Shown in pieces: positions 32,314 through 43,015 of a stretch of 64,000 bases of DNA; positions within the stretch are counted from its first letter, which is position 1, and the number at the start of each line of letters is the position of its first letter. The position numbers and the translations under genes were made by a program. Source of the stretch: Candidatus Arsenophonus triatominarum (lineage in GTDB: Bacteria; Pseudomonadota; Gammaproteobacteria; Enterobacterales; Enterobacteriaceae); contig NZ_LWMI01000007.1 in the NCBI RefSeq assembly GCF_001640365.1, positions 186,001-250,000 of the forward strand, given 5' to 3'. The notes below the pieces were generated by a model. That model made no database searches and was not told the DNA's origin. It saw nothing but the letters and a program-made list of their open reading frames with translations.

Positions 32314-33360
32314 CTATTGGCTCTCCGCCAATAACTGAGTTAATGCGGTGAGCACGCATTCGGGTTTTATATCAATCAAACTTTGATGATAACCACTCTC
32401 TGCGCTCCCTTTCCTCACCTTATGATAACCGGTTATTAAACGGATAATTTCTACTCGATTTGACAATGGTGGCGTAAAATCAGGACTACTTGGCCCATAA
32501 AGTGCTACCAAAGGCCGATTTAATGCTGCCGCAATATGCATTAGCCCAGAATCATTGGTCACCACAGCTCGGCAAGATGCCAGTAGATTAACTGCCTGCT
32601 CCAGGGTTGTTTTACCTGCCAGATTAAAACAATGCTGCCGACAATCTGCAGAAAGTGACTGTCGAATATCTTCACCGATAAGACTATCTTTTTGCGAGCC
32701 AAAGATTAAAATTTGATAACCATGGGCAGCAAATAATAATTGCGCCAACTCAGCATAATGATAAGCTGGCCAGCGTTTAGCTGGACCAAATTCTGCACCT
32801 GGACAAAAAACGATAATCGGTAACTGTTCTGGAATATGAAAAATGCGTTTACTCTGGACAATCTCGGTTTCTGTCACCGAAAGTTGCGGCCATAAAATAG
32901 GCTTGGGGATCTCATCGGCGTTGTTAACAGTGCCTTTTTCATAAGCTAAAGCCACATAATGCTGAACCATTTGTGGAAAAGCGGCTTTATCTAATAGGCG
33001 AATATCATTTAGCAACCAATAACGCATCTCACCGCGCCATCCTGTCCGTATTGGTATTTGGGCAAAAAAAGGCACCAGCGCAGATTTAAAAGAGTTGGGT
33101 AAAATATAGGCTTGATCATAACGCTGAGTACGTAAATGAATACCAAGCTGACGACGTACACTGATAGCTAAACGACCATGACCCAAAGGCATCGATATGC
33201 CCTGCCTGACTTCAGGCATTTTGTTTAATAGTGGCCGACACCAATCAGGTGCCATAACATCAATTTCTGCGTCTGGGTGTAGGGTCTTCAAAGTACGGTA
33301 AAGACTCTGCGACATCATCATATCGCCCACCCATGAAGGGCCAACTACCAGTATCTTCAT
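32314..33360 (-). CDS. waaF: LPS heptosyltransferase II WaaF
   Basis: This 348-residue GT9 enzyme adds heptose II to heptose I. It begins MKILVVGPSWVGDMMMSQSLYRTL, the WaaF signature. It contains FCPGAEFGPAKRWPAYHYAEL and AVVTNDSGLMHIAAALNRPLVALYG. Length equals the family. It is 11 bases downstream of hldD and tightly coupled to waaC. Confidence 0.96.
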   Translation of the reverse strand: MKILVVGPSWVGDMMMSQSLYRTLKTLHPDAEIDVMAPDWCRPLLNKMPEVRQGISMPLGHGRLAISVRRQLGIHLRTQRYDQAYILPNSFKSALVPFFAQIPIRTGWRGEMRYWLLNDIRLLDKAAFPQMVQHYVALAYEKGTVNNADEIPKPILWPQLSVTETEIVQSKRIFHIPEQLPIIVFCPGAEFGPAKRWPAYHYAELAQLLFAAHGYQILIFGSQKDSLIGEDIRQSLSADCRQHCFNLAGKTTLEQAVNLLASCRAVVTNDSGLMHIAAALNRPLVALYGPSSPDFTPPLSNRVEIIRLITGYHKVRKGSAESGYHQSLIDIKPECVLTALTQLLAESQ

Positions 33361-33371
33361 ACTATTTCCAT

Positions 33372-34310
33372 TTAATCATTGTAATTTAACCATTGCATAT
33401 AGTCAGCAACCCCTTCCGCCACAGTTTTGAACGATTTATCGTAACCCGCAGCACGTAATTTGGTGAGATCTGCTTCGGTAAATGCCTGATAACAACCTTT
33501 CAATTTATCAGGAAAGGCAATATATTCCACTGCCAGTTTTTTTTCCTGATGAAAAGCGATTACAGCATCAGCTACCGCCTGAAAAGAATCAGCCTTACCG
33601 GTACCGCAGTTAAATATGCCGGAGATTTTATTTTGCCAACACCATAAATTAACCGCAGCAACATCACTCACATGAATAAAATCACGTTTGAATTTTTCAC
33701 TACCGGCAAAAAGTTTTGGCCTTTGCCCTTGATTGATTTGGCTATTTAAATGGAAAGCGACGCTGGCCATACTCCCCTTATGCCCCTCACGCGGACCATA
33801 AACATTAAAATAACGGAAGCCACAAACTTGTGAAGTAATTTGAGGTAAAAGCCCACGAACATATTGATCAAATAAAAACTTGGAATAACCATATACATTT
33901 AATGGTTTTTCATATTGCCGCTCTTCAATAAAATGATCACTGCGCCCACCATAAGTTGCAGCCGAAGAAGCATACAAAAACGCAATATCTCGTTCAACAC
34001 AGTAATGAAGTAACTCTTTCGAATATTCATAGTTGTTATTCATCATATACTGACCATTCCACTCAGTAGTTGATGAACAAGCGCCTTCATGAAAAACCGC
34101 ATCAACTTCACCAATATTATCACCAGCCATTATACTGGTAATAAAATCTTCTTTGTCGATATAATCTGCAATATCTAAATCGACTAAATTAACAAATTTA
34201 GCGCCATTTTTAAGATTATCGACCACCAGAATGTCGCTACGCCCTATATCATTCAGTGCTTTAACAATATTGCTGCCAATAAAACCAGCCCCACCCGTGA
34301 CTATGATCAT
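33372..34310 (-). CDS. hldD: ADP-L-glycero-D-manno-heptose 6-epimerase HldD
   Basis: This 312-residue NAD(P)-dependent SDR epimerase makes the heptose donor used by WaaC, WaaF and WaaQ. The Rossmann motif is [16 protein letters not shown], the catalytic Tyr/Lys pair lies in [11 protein letters not shown] near residue 140, and [13 protein letters not shown] is typical of the family. It is first in the hldD-waaF-waaC operon. An IS630 element ends up 69 bases upstream of its start, so its native promoter may be separated or shortened. Confidence 0.96.
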   Translation of the reverse strand: MIIVTGGAGFIGSNIVKALNDIGRSDILVVDNLKNGAKFVNLVDLDIADYIDKEDFITSIMAGDNIGEVDAVFHEGACSSTTEWNGQYMMNNNYEYSKELLHYCVERDIAFLYASSAATYGGRSDHFIEERQYEKPLNVYGYSKFLFDQYVRGLLPQITSQVCGFRYFNVYGPREGHKGSMASVAFHLNSQINQGQRPKLFAGSEKFKRDFIHVSDVAAVNLWCWQNKISGIFNCGTGKADSFQAVADAVIAFHQEKKLAVEYIAFPDKLKGCYQAFTEADLTKLRAAGYDKSFKTVAEGVADYMQWLNYND

Positions 34311-34378
34311 TGGATTTACCTCTACTCAATCGATCTAATCGTTGCTTATATTAGGTGATAATAACATTTATCCCACGT

Positions 34379-35263
34379 TATAGCTAGGCGACTTAATTTT
34401 GATTACAAGGTGTGTTATGAGTTATACAATTGATTTTCGACGTAAAGTAATATCTGTAAGGAAAGCCGAAGGTTTAACAATTCGAGAAACTGCGAAACAA
34501 TTCCGTATTGGAAAAGCGTCTTTAGTACGTTGGCTTAAACGACCAGAGCCAAAAAATTCAACGCCACGTAAGAGGAAGCTCGATAAAAATGCTTTAGCAA
34601 AAGATGTGGAACAGTATCCAGATGCTTACCAAAAGGAACGGGCAGAGCGATTCGGTGTTTGTAAAAAGACTATTTGGCAATCCCTTAAAAAGCTGGGATT
34701 AACCTATAAAAAAAACTCTATTCCATCCAAAAACCAACGAAAGCGACAGGCTGGCACATCAGCAAAAAAGACAACAGTATGAAAAAAAAGATAAATCTGT
34801 TGTTTTTATTGATGAAAGTGGTTTTTCACATGACACTCCACGAACTCACGGCTATTCCCCAAAAGGTCACCGTTGTTTTGGCCTGAAAAACTGGGGTGCT
34901 AAGGGAAGAACAAATGTTATTGGCGCTTTATTGGGAACAACCCTTTTTGCTATCGGATTATTTGATTGCAATATTAATCGTGATGTTTTTTATGTTTGGA
35001 TCACAAAAATATTGCTCCCAGAACTTCCTGAAAATTCTGTTATTTTTATGGACAACGCTAGCTTTCACAAAGGTAAGAATATTGAACAGGCAATTATAAA
35101 CGCAGGACACCAGATAGAATATTTGCCTGTGTATTCACCAGATTTAAATCCTATAGAACATAAATGGTCTCAAGCTAAACGTAAAAAGATGGAAACAGGA
35201 TGCACTATCGATGACCTGTTTTTAATACATATGCTGTAATCAAAATTAAGTCGCCTAGCTATA
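34379..35263 (+). mobile_element. IS630-family element, copy 3
   Basis: Bounded by TA and the 28-bp inverted repeats. It lies upstream of the divergent hldD gene. Confidence 0.93.
34417..35239 (+). CDS. IS630-family transposase (two frames, A8 tract)
   Basis: Helix-turn-helix frame 34417-34782 and DDE frame to 35239. The A8 tract lies at 34708-34715. In the zero frame it reads TYKKNSIPSKNQ and stops soon after; with seven A the frame continues into the catalytic domain. Confidence 0.75.
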
Positions 35264-35338
35264 ACTACAGTAACTCATCTGATTTATCCAAATAGAATAA
35301 CTAACCAGAAGCAACAAAACGGTTGCACTCCTCAATAT

Positions 35339-35530
35339 CACGAGTTTCGCACAGGCATATAAAATTCCAAAAATGGCTTAAAAGCAATGGTTAATTTGCA
35401 AGTTACTAAAACGTATAAATTTGTTTAACTTACAATAAGTTGCTTTTAATTTATAAGATTTTGTCTATTTATATATTATGCTGAATTAAACTTAAAAATA
35501 GAGCGTTTTTTTATTGGTGCGAAACTCGTG
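35339..35530. mobile_element. MITE copy 9
   Basis: 192-bp element, target duplication AATAT. The region 35264-35703 around it holds no gene; in E. coli kbl-tdh would lie between hldD and yibQ. Confidence 0.94.
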
Positions 35531-35703
35531 AATATGTTTGTCAATTAACTACTCTATTAAAATAAATTACAGCAGAACGCGTCAGCACAATTTTCACTTA
35601 ATTTATTAAAGACATAGAAAAAAATATTATGACGAATTTTTTCACGCGAACAAAATAATGTGTCATTGTTGTCAGCTATTATTTTATTAGAATGATGAAA
35701 CAT

Positions 35704-36638
35704 TTAGCCAAAAAGTGGCTTTCTCTGTTCAGTAAATAGTTTTTTTAAGTCAGGATCATGATACATCGCATCGACAAAATATATCATTAAATCAATACCC
35801 GATAATGCTTTTGTGACTGGTGATATTTCGCAGTAACCGCTGACAACTTTCGGCAATGCCAAGGGTTGCACCGGAACTTTCTTTGGATTTTGTCTAACCG
35901 TTTGACTCGCCAATTTATCTTTTATTTTATTGTTCAGTAGAGTACTAACCGCCACTAGTTCAATATCATCAGGTAACTCAAATAATGTTTGTTGTAACAT
36001 ATCAATGGTAGCAGGATGAGGGTGGCCAATAACAATACTGCTACCATGCTTACGGGCAAATGAAATGGCATGGGCAAACTGTTTACGAATTTGCACTTCT
36101 GCTTTTATATCATCTAAAAAAACGTTGCGACGTATGGTTGGCAACGTGAAAACTTTAGCCACTTCATTGACCTTAGTGTTTGCTATCGTCACACTATCGA
36201 GAAAATAGAGATCATAATGCGAAAGTACGCGCATAACATTTATCATAGCCGCTAAATTAGCCGTCTGCCCATATGATTATTCATACCTTTGGCCGCAGCA
36301 ACGATATGCTGCTCTATTTCACTGGCACTCATCCCAGGCGTTAAGGTATTTTTTTCCAGTGGTTGATGGCTAATCCGCTTCACCGGCATGTGAATTAAAA
36401 TTTCTCGCCCTTGTTGATAAGTTTTTTCGGCCATTTCTCTGCCATAAAGGTAGTCTGGTAAAATGGCAATAGAAAGTGCCACCGGCAAAGCTAATATTTG
36501 ATTGTCTTCCGTTTTACGATAACCAATATCATCAATCACAATGGCTAATTTGCCAGCATTAACTTGTCCGCTTACAAGTAACAATAGAAGCATGATTATC
36601 AAAACAATCCGCTTTTGCACTGTTATCTCCCTAACCAA
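35704..36638 (-). pseudogene. yibQ: YibQ, divergent polysaccharide deacetylase family, frameshifted
   Basis: YibQ is a periplasmic protein of unknown exact role encoded after envC. The first part (36638-36252) has a signal peptide and GKLAIVIDDIGYRKTEDNQ, HMPVKRISHQPLEKNTL and GMNNHMG. The second part (36246-35704) continues in another frame with ANLAAMINVMRVLSHYDLYFLDS, RNVFLDD and SIVIGHPHPATI. The shift lies at about 36264-36272, directly after NNHMG. There is no homopolymer there, so slippage is unlikely and the gene is probably inactive. It overlaps envC by 16 bases. Confidence 0.85.
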
Positions 36639-37912
36639 GGCTGTGGATTAACGGTTTTACCTTGACGACGGATCTCAAAATAGAGTGAGGAACGTTGCTG
36701 TCCACCACTACTACCCACTAACGCAACAGGCTGACCCGAACGAACCTGTTGACCAACATTCACTAATGCACTCTGGTTATAACCATATAAACTCATATCT
36801 CCCTGACCATGATCAATAACCACCACCAAACCATAGCCTTGTAGCCAATCAGCCAGTAAAACACGGCCGGCAGAAATGGCTTTAACCTCTGTTCCTTCAG
36901 CGGCATTGATCACCATACCCTTCCAGCGTAATTCATCGGAAATACTGTCACCATAGTGATGAAGGATCTGGCCATGAACCGGCCACAGAGCCTGACCAAC
37001 AGGACGGCCTAAACCGCCAGTACGTGCCATCAGAGCCCGCTCATCTTCAGTTGGACGATAAGTGGTTCCTTTTTGCTGTGCCTGCCGTTGTTTTGCTCGT
37101 ATATGTGCCGCCTCTTTCGCTTCTCTTTCTGCTCTAACTTTTGCCTCTCGTTCAGCTCTGGCAATTTTACTACGCAACAGTGTTTCGTTACGTTTCATCA
37201 CCGTCAAACTTTTTTGCTCAGCTTTTAAAGTCGATTCCAAAGATAACAGAGTTTTCTTTCTAGCATCCTGCGCCGAATCTAGCGTTTTCTTTTCTTGATC
37301 TTGTTTGGCTAAGTTTTTTTTCTGTGCCAATTGCGTTTGCTGCTTCTGTTGTTTCTGCTCAGCGAGTAAGGTCGTTGTCTGCTGCAATTTAATAATCGTT
37401 TGCTCTCTGGCTGCATTTAAGTAGCTATAATAGGCTAAAATACGCTCTTCTCGTTGTCCTTGTTCACCTTTAAATAACAATTCAATCCCTTTTTGCTGAC
37501 CTAATCGAAACGCGGCATCGAGCTGCTTAGCTAATAATGTTTCATGGAGCTGTTTTTGCTGTTGTAAACGGCTAATATTTTTATTTAGTTGCGTCAGTTC
37601 TTTTGCTAACTGCGAAAGTTTTTTACGTGTTTCATGTAATGCTCGTCCAGCAGCAGCAATATTTTTTTCCTGATTTTTTAATTGCTCAACTAAATGATTT
37701 CTTTCAGCTTGCTGCTGTTTAACACTTTTCTCTTTTTCTGCAATATTTGATAACAAATCTTTCAGTTTTACTTTATTGTCACTGATGGGATTGGCAGTGG
37801 TAATCAATGGCCAGATAATAAATAGCGAGACAAAGAGTAACGACTTAACCACTACTCTCTTTAGTAGAGCCAAAAGGATTAGGATTAAATCATATCGGCT
37901 GGTATTGTTCAT
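36623..37912 (-). CDS. envC: Murein hydrolase activator EnvC
   Basis: A 429-residue periplasmic divisome protein that activates the amidases AmiA and AmiB at the septum under FtsEX control. An N-terminal signal-anchor segment (SLLFVSLFIIWPLITTANP) is followed by a long coiled coil (about residues 50-270, rich in K, Q and E) and a C-terminal degenerate LytM domain. That domain includes GLGRPVGQALWPVHGQILHHYG, LADWLQGYGLVVVIDHGQGDMSLYGYNQ and ends FEIRRQGKTVNPQPWLGR as in enteric EnvC. Intact. Confidence 0.95.
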   Translation of the reverse strand: MNNTSRYDLILILLALLKRVVVKSLLFVSLFIIWPLITTANPISDNKVKLKDLLSNIAEKEKSVKQQQAERNHLVEQLKNQEKNIAAAGRALHETRKKLSQLAKELTQLNKNISRLQQQKQLHETLLAKQLDAAFRLGQQKGIELLFKGEQGQREERILAYYSYLNAAREQTIIKLQQTTTLLAEQKQQKQQTQLAQKKNLAKQDQEKKTLDSAQDARKKTLLSLESTLKAEQKSLTVMKRNETLLRSKIARAEREAKVRAEREAKEAAHIRAKQRQAQQKGTTYRPTEDERALMARTGGLGRPVGQALWPVHGQILHHYGDSISDELRWKGMVINAAEGTEVKAISAGRVLLADWLQGYGLVVVIDHGQGDMSLYGYNQSALVNVGQQVRSGQPVALVGSSGGQQRSSLYFEIRRQGKTVNPQPWLGR

Positions 37913-38447
37913 CTTAGTTCAGCATCCTGAAACAATATCACTTAAAATTATTGACAATTAATATAATTAGTAAACATTTCTGCTTCTTTTAGGATGATAC
38001 TGAAAAAACTTAATTTCTCCATTTATACAACAAATTATAAAATAACCATAGGTTATTATTAATATTACACGAGTTTCGCACAGGCATATAAAATTCCAGA
38101 AATGGCTTAAAAGCAATGGTTAATTTGCAAGTTACTAAAATGTATAAATTTTTTAAATTACAATAAGTTGCTTTTAATTTATAAGATTTTGTCTATTTAT
38201 ATATTATGCTGAATTAAACTTAAAAATAGAGCGTTTTTTTATTGGTGCGAAACTCGTGTATTACTTTCATTCAGCTACTTTTTGAGTGGTATCAATTAAC
38301 TGATATCGCTGGCGAATATCGCCGGTATGAACACTAATTTGCAAAAAAATTAGTCATTTTTGCAAATTGGCTGTAATTGCGCAGCGACAAAGGTATACTT
38401 TGCAACCTAGATCTATCTATTACTAACTACGGGAGTAATTACCCCAC
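37913..38447. other. Intergenic region envC-yibN with MITE
   Basis: In E. coli gpmM lies between envC and yibN, but no trace of it is seen here. Apart from the MITE at 38068-38258, the 340 or so remaining bases show no coding potential. The yibN promoter should lie in the last 150 bases. Confidence 0.5.
38068..38258. mobile_element. MITE copy 10
   Basis: 191-bp element, target duplication TATTA. Confidence 0.93.
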
Positions 38448-38885
38448 ATGATGCAAGAAATCATGCAATTTATTAGCCGACATCCAATACTCAGTCTGGC
38501 CTGGATCGCTTTGCTGATCGCTGTAATTATCTTAACCTTTAAGGGTTTGTTCGCTAAAACAAAAAATATCACCCGTGCCCAAGCGATACAATTGATTAAT
38601 AAAGAAGAAGCGATCAGTATTGATTTACGTTCCCGTGACGATTTTCGTAAAGGACACATTATTGATTCAATTAACCTGACTCCATCAGAAATTAAAGACA
38701 ATAATATCGGAGAATTGGAAAAACATAAACAAAAACCCATTATTGTTGTCTCAGCAAATGGCATGGAAGCATCTAAACCTGCTGAACAACTGGTGCAATA
38801 TGGTTTTGAACGTGTCTTTATTCTAAAAGAAGGAATTACCGGCTGGTCTAGCGAAAATTTACCTCTAGCCCGCGGCAAAAAGTAA
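38448..38885 (+). CDS. yibN: Rhodanese-like membrane protein YibN
   Basis: A 145-residue protein with one N-terminal transmembrane helix ([21 protein letters not shown]) and a rhodanese fold: [23 protein letters not shown] near residue 60 and [22 protein letters not shown] at the end. The usual catalytic cysteine loop reads [10 protein letters not shown], with serine and no cysteine, so sulfurtransferase activity is not expected. It precedes secB; grxC, which lies between them in E. coli, is absent. Confidence 0.92.
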   Translation: MMQEIMQFISRHPILSLAWIALLIAVIILTFKGLFAKTKNITRAQAIQLINKEEAISIDLRSRDDFRKGHIIDSINLTPSEIKDNNIGELEKHKQKPIIVVSANGMEASKPAEQLVQYGFERVFILKEGITGWSSENLPLARGKK

Positions 38886-38957
38886 TTCATCGGACACATC
38901 AGCAATTATGTTTATACAATTCAATATCATAAGGAAATTTAAAAGGTAATTAACATT

Positions 38958-39434
38958 ATGTCAGAACAAAGTCATGAAGAGATGGTATTCCAGATCCAAC
39001 GAATTTATACTAAAGATATCTCATTTGAAACACCAAGTGCCCCCAATATTTTTCAGCAAGAGTGGCAACCAGAAGTCAAATTAGATTTAGACACCTCGTC
39101 TAATGAATTAGCTGAACATGTTTATGAAGTTATCTTACGGGTCACGGTTACCGCCAGCGTCGCTGAAGAAACCGCTTTCCTGTGTGAAGTGCAACAAGCA
39201 GGCATTTTCTCTATTGATGGTATCGAAGAAAGCCAAATGGCTCATTGTTTAGGCGCTTATTGCCCAAATATTTTATTTCCCTATGCGCGTGAATGTATTA
39301 CCAATTTAGTTAGCCGTGGAACTTTTCCTCAACTAAACTTAGCACCTGTTAATTTTGATGCATTGTTTATGAACTATCTACAACAACAGCATACTGCCAA
39401 AACTGAAAATTCGGCAGATCATCAGGAAGCTTAA
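38958..39434 (+). CDS. secB: Protein-export chaperone SecB
   Basis: A 158-residue cytoplasmic tetrameric chaperone that keeps precursors unfolded and hands them to SecA. Typical blocks are [19 protein letters not shown] at the start and [17 protein letters not shown], then [21 protein letters not shown] near residue 125. The stop overlaps the gpsA start (TAATG), so the two are translationally coupled. Confidence 0.97.
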   Translation: MSEQSHEEMVFQIQRIYTKDISFETPSAPNIFQQEWQPEVKLDLDTSSNELAEHVYEVILRVTVTASVAEETAFLCEVQQAGIFSIDGIEESQMAHCLGAYCPNILFPYARECITNLVSRGTFPQLNLAPVNFDALFMNYLQQQHTAKTENSADHQEA

Positions 39435-40456
39435 TGAATACTGTTTCGATGACAATTATCGGTGCCGGCTCTTATGGCACCGCATTAGCCATTACACTTG
39501 CCTGTAATGGCCACCGCGTTTTGCTTTGGGGACATGATCCTCAGCACATTAAAAAATTACAACAAGACCGCTGCAACCAAGCATTTTTACCCAACGTTCC
39601 ATTCCCAGACAATTTGTTACCTGAAGTTTCCCTGAAGACGGCAATAACCGCAAGCCACAATATATTGATCGTCGTTCCAAGCCATGCATTTAATCAAGTT
39701 TTGCAAAATATCCAACCTTACTTAACGCAATACTCACGGATTATTTGGGCAACAAAAGGGCTCGAACACGGGACTGGACGCCTGTTACAAGACGTTGCCC
39801 GCGAAACGCTCGGAGATAAAATTCAGCTAGCTGTTCTTTCCGGCCCAACTTTTGCCAAAGAACTGGCTGCCGGCTTACCGACTGCTATTGCGGTAGCCGC
39901 TTCTAATACAGAATTTAGTGAAGAGCTACAGCAACTTTTCCATTGCGGAAAGAGTTTTCGAGTTTATAAAAATCCAGATATGATCGGTGTTCAGTTAGGT
40001 GGGGCGATCAAAAATGTCATTGCGATTGGTGCAGGTATATCCGATGGTATGGGATTTGGCGCCAATGCTCGCACAGCGTTGATCACCCGAGGATTAGCTG
40101 AAATCAGCCGCTTAGGCATCGCTATGGGTGCCCAACCCTCTACATTTATGGGAATGGCTGGCTTAGGTGATTTGGTTTTGACATGTACCGACAATCAATC
40201 GCGTAATCGTCGCTTTGGCATGTTGCTCGGCCAAGGCATGCAGACTAAAGAAGCTGAAAAGCAGATTGGTCAGGTGGTTGAAGGTTACTTAAATACCAAA
40301 GAAGTCCGTGCATTAGCGCAACGTGTTGGTGTAGAAATGCCAATTACCGAGCAAATCTATCAGGTTCTGTACGGTAATAAAAATGTACTCGAAGCGGCAA
40401 ATACGTTACTTAGCCGCGCAACCAAAGACGAAACTAATGATACACGTGCTTCTTGA
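39434..40456 (+). CDS. gpsA: Glycerol-3-phosphate dehydrogenase [NAD(P)+] GpsA
   Basis: This 340-residue enzyme makes sn-glycerol-3-phosphate from dihydroxyacetone phosphate for phospholipids. The NAD-binding motif is [13 protein letters not shown] and the catalytic lysine is in [13 protein letters not shown] near residue 195; [20 protein letters not shown] is typical. Its product is also the substrate for the glycerol-3-phosphate cytidylyltransferase in the O-antigen locus (45683). Operon with secB and probably cysE. Confidence 0.97.
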   Translation: MNTVSMTIIGAGSYGTALAITLACNGHRVLLWGHDPQHIKKLQQDRCNQAFLPNVPFPDNLLPEVSLKTAITASHNILIVVPSHAFNQVLQNIQPYLTQYSRIIWATKGLEHGTGRLLQDVARETLGDKIQLAVLSGPTFAKELAAGLPTAIAVAASNTEFSEELQQLFHCGKSFRVYKNPDMIGVQLGGAIKNVIAIGAGISDGMGFGANARTALITRGLAEISRLGIAMGAQPSTFMGMAGLGDLVLTCTDNQSRNRRFGMLLGQGMQTKEAEKQIGQVVEGYLNTKEVRALAQRVGVEMPITEQIYQVLYGNKNVLEAANTLLSRATKDETNDTRAS

Positions 40457-40481
40457 TCATTAAAAATAGTAGAGTGTGAAT

Positions 40482-41297
40482 ATGTCTCGACAGCAACTTG
40501 AGGAAATTTGGACGATAATAAAGCAAGAGGGTGAAATTTTAGCCAATTGTGAACCAATATTAGCCAGTTTTTTTCATGCGACATTACTTAAACATGATAA
40601 TCTTGGTAATGCGTTAAGTTATATCTTGGCAAACAAGTTAGCTACCCCGATTATGCCAACGATTGCCGTTCGAGAGATCATTCAAGATGCTTATAAAAAC
40701 GATAAACAAATGATCGCTTATGCCGCTCGTGATCTAAAAGCTATCGTGCAACGTGATCCGGCAGTCGACAAATATTCAATCCCGTTATTATATTTAAAGG
40801 GCATTCATGCTTTACAGGCTTATCGTATCGGCTACTGGTTATGGAAAGTGGATCGCACGACATTAGCAACTTATCTGCAAAGCCAAATATCTGTCTCTTT
40901 TGGGGTTGATACCCATCCCGCGGCTAGTATTGGCTACGGTATTATGCTTGATCACGCAATAGGTATCGTTATAGGAGAAACGGCGGTAGTTGAAAATGAC
41001 GTTTCGATATTGCAATCAGTCACCCTTGGTGGAACCGGCAAAACAGGTGGAGATAGTCATCCTAAAGTTCGTGAAGGGGTGATGATCGGGGCGGGAGCAA
41101 AAATTTTAGGCAATATAGAAATTGGCAAGGGTGCTAAAATTGGCGCGGGTTCAGTAGTTTTACACCCTGTACCACCTCATACTACCGTGGCAGGAGTACC
41201 AGCGCGCAAAGTGGGAACACCAAACAGCAAAAAACCTTCACTAGATATGGATCAAAACTTTAGCAACTCAATCCATGGTTTTGGTGAGGGTATCTAA
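40482..41297 (+). CDS. cysE: Serine O-acetyltransferase CysE
   Basis: This 271-residue enzyme acetylates L-serine to O-acetylserine, the first step of cysteine synthesis. The N-terminal helical domain (ILASFFHATLLKHDNLGNAL) is followed by a left-handed beta-helix of hexapeptide repeats (GIMLDHAIGIVIGETAVVE, VTLGGTGKTGGDSHPK, IGAGAKILGN). The C-terminal tail contributes to feedback inhibition by cysteine in the family. ATG at 40482 is preferred to the GTG at 40476. Confidence 0.96.
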   Translation: MSRQQLEEIWTIIKQEGEILANCEPILASFFHATLLKHDNLGNALSYILANKLATPIMPTIAVREIIQDAYKNDKQMIAYAARDLKAIVQRDPAVDKYSIPLLYLKGIHALQAYRIGYWLWKVDRTTLATYLQSQISVSFGVDTHPAASIGYGIMLDHAIGIVIGETAVVENDVSILQSVTLGGTGKTGGDSHPKVREGVMIGAGAKILGNIEIGKGAKIGAGSVVLHPVPPHTTVAGVPARKVGTPNSKKPSLDMDQNFSNSIHGFGEGI

Positions 41298-41325
41298 CCA
41301 TGCCATCAGCCTGTGGTGAATAAAA

Positions 41326-41829
41326 TTACTCACGCAACAGTGCACCGGAGTAATCCAACTGGCGCCATGCTTCAAATACCACCACTGCAACGGAATTGGA
41401 CAAATTCATACTGCGGCTATCTGCTAACATTGGGATACGGATCTTTTGACTGGTTGATAGCTCATCAAGAACATATGCAGGTAAACCGCGTGTCTCCGGA
41501 CCAAACATTAAATAATCTCCCAGCCGATATTCCACACTGCTATGACTTGGCGTTCCTTTGGTTGTCAAAGCAAACAAACGGTTAGCAGATGCTGTCTGAC
41601 AATGCGCTTTGGACAAAGCAATACTAGTTAGAAAAGCAAAATAATCATGATGACGCTTAATATTGGCAAACTCATGATAATCTAACCCTGCCCGCCGTAA
41701 CCGTTTATCGTCCCAGGTAAAACCCAATGGTTCAATGAGATGTAATTGACAACCGGTATTCGCGCATAGACGAATAATATTACCGGTATTCGGTGGAATT
41801 TCAGGTTCAAATAAAACGATGTTTAGCAT
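41326..41829 (-). CDS. trmL: tRNA (cytidine(34)/uridine(34)-2'-O)-methyltransferase TrmL
   Basis: This 167-residue SPOUT methyltransferase modifies the wobble base of tRNA-Leu isoacceptors. It begins [21 protein letters not shown] and has the SAM-knot motifs [10 protein letters not shown] and [22 protein letters not shown]. Convergent with cysE. In Providencia and related genera O-antigen loci lie beside this gene (yibK), as they do here. Confidence 0.95.
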   Translation of the reverse strand: MLNIVLFEPEIPPNTGNIIRLCANTGCQLHLIEPLGFTWDDKRLRRAGLDYHEFANIKRHHDYFAFLTSIALSKAHCQTASANRLFALTTKGTPSHSSVEYRLGDYLMFGPETRGLPAYVLDELSTSQKIRIPMLADSRSMNLSNSVAVVVFEAWRQLDYSGALLRE

Positions 41830-42013
41830 ACAGCCCTCAATAATAAGTGCTGTATTCTAACACAATCATTGTCTCTGATAACGATTTCAATTGCGACCGA
41901 TCAAGCAAACAGAATTTTTTATTAATCTAATGATTTTTTTAACTCAAACTGAACGGTATTTTCTATCCCCTTTGCCAAGGTTACCGGCGGTTCAAATTCC
42001 GTTTCAGCTATGG

Positions 42014-42898
42014 TATAGCTAGGCGACTTAATTTTGATTACAGCATATGTATTAAAAACAGGTCATCGATAGTGCATCCTGTTTCCATCTTTTTACGTTT
42101 AGCTTGAGACCATTTATGTTCTATAGGATTTAAATCTGGTGAATACACAGGCAAATATTCTATCTGGTGTCCTGCGTTTATAATTGCCTGTTCAATATTC
42201 TTACCTTTGTGAAAGCTAGCGTTGTCCATAAAAATAACAGAATTTTCAGGAAGTTCTGGGAGCAATATTTTTGTGATCCAAACATAAAAAACATCACGAT
42301 TAATATTGCAATCAAATAATCCGATAGCAAAAAGGGTTGTTCCCAATAAAGCGCCAATAACATTTGTTCTTCCCTTAGCACCCCAGTTTTTCAGGCCAAA
42401 ACAACGGTGACCTTTTGGGGAATAGCCGTGAGTTCGTGGAGTGTCATGTGAAAAACCACTTTCATCAATAAAAACAACAGATTTATCTTTTTTTTCATAC
42501 TGTTGTCTTTTTTGCTGATGTGCCAGCTTGTCGCTTTCGTTGGTTTTTGGATGGAATAGAGTTTTTTTTATAGGTTAATCCCAGCTTTTTAAGGGATTGC
42601 CAAATAGTCTTTTTACAAACACCGAATCGCTCTGCCCGTTCCTTTTGGTAAGCATCTGGATACTGTTCCACATCTTTTGCTAAAGCATTTTTATCGAGCT
42701 TCCTCTTACGTGGCGTTGAATTTTTTGGCTCTGGTCGTTTAAGCCAACGTACTAAAGACGCTTTTCCAATACGGAATTGTTTCGCAGTTTCTCGAATTGT
42801 TAAACCTTCGGCTTTCCTTACAGATATTACTTTACGTCGAAAATCAATTGTATAACTCATAACACACCTTGTAATCAAAATTAAGTCGCCTAGCTATA
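42014..42898 (-). mobile_element. IS630-family element, copy 4
   Basis: Bounded by TA and 28-bp inverted repeats, inserted in the epimerase remnant; the coding frame is restored when it is removed. Confidence 0.93.
42038..42860 (-). CDS. IS630-family transposase (two frames, A8 tract)
   Basis: Helix-turn-helix frame 42860-42495 and DDE frame to 42038. The T8/A8 tract is at 42562-42569. Confidence 0.75.
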
Positions 42899-43015
42899 TC
42901 AGATTTAAATTGGGTGCGAGCACAGAATTTTTTGACACGAATACTGCTTATAGGAAATTTTTTACCCGTTATTTTAGCAAGCAAATCAAAACAATAACCG
43001 GCCAAAAGACCCAAC

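Larger units (their letters stand above)
41922..43015 (-). pseudogene. NAD-dependent sugar epimerase/dehydratase, C-terminal remnant
   Basis: After removing the IS630 element (42014-42898) and one TA, the minus strand reads GLLAGYCFDLLAKITGKKFPIS, then RVKKFCARTQFKSDTIAETEF and EPPVTLAKGIENTVQFELKKSLD, then stop. This looks like the C-terminus of an extended-SDR nucleotide-sugar epimerase, with the typical PPxxLxxGI block. The N-terminal part is replaced by the IS5-family element at 43016. It was probably the first or last gene of the old O-antigen locus. Confidence 0.6.
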
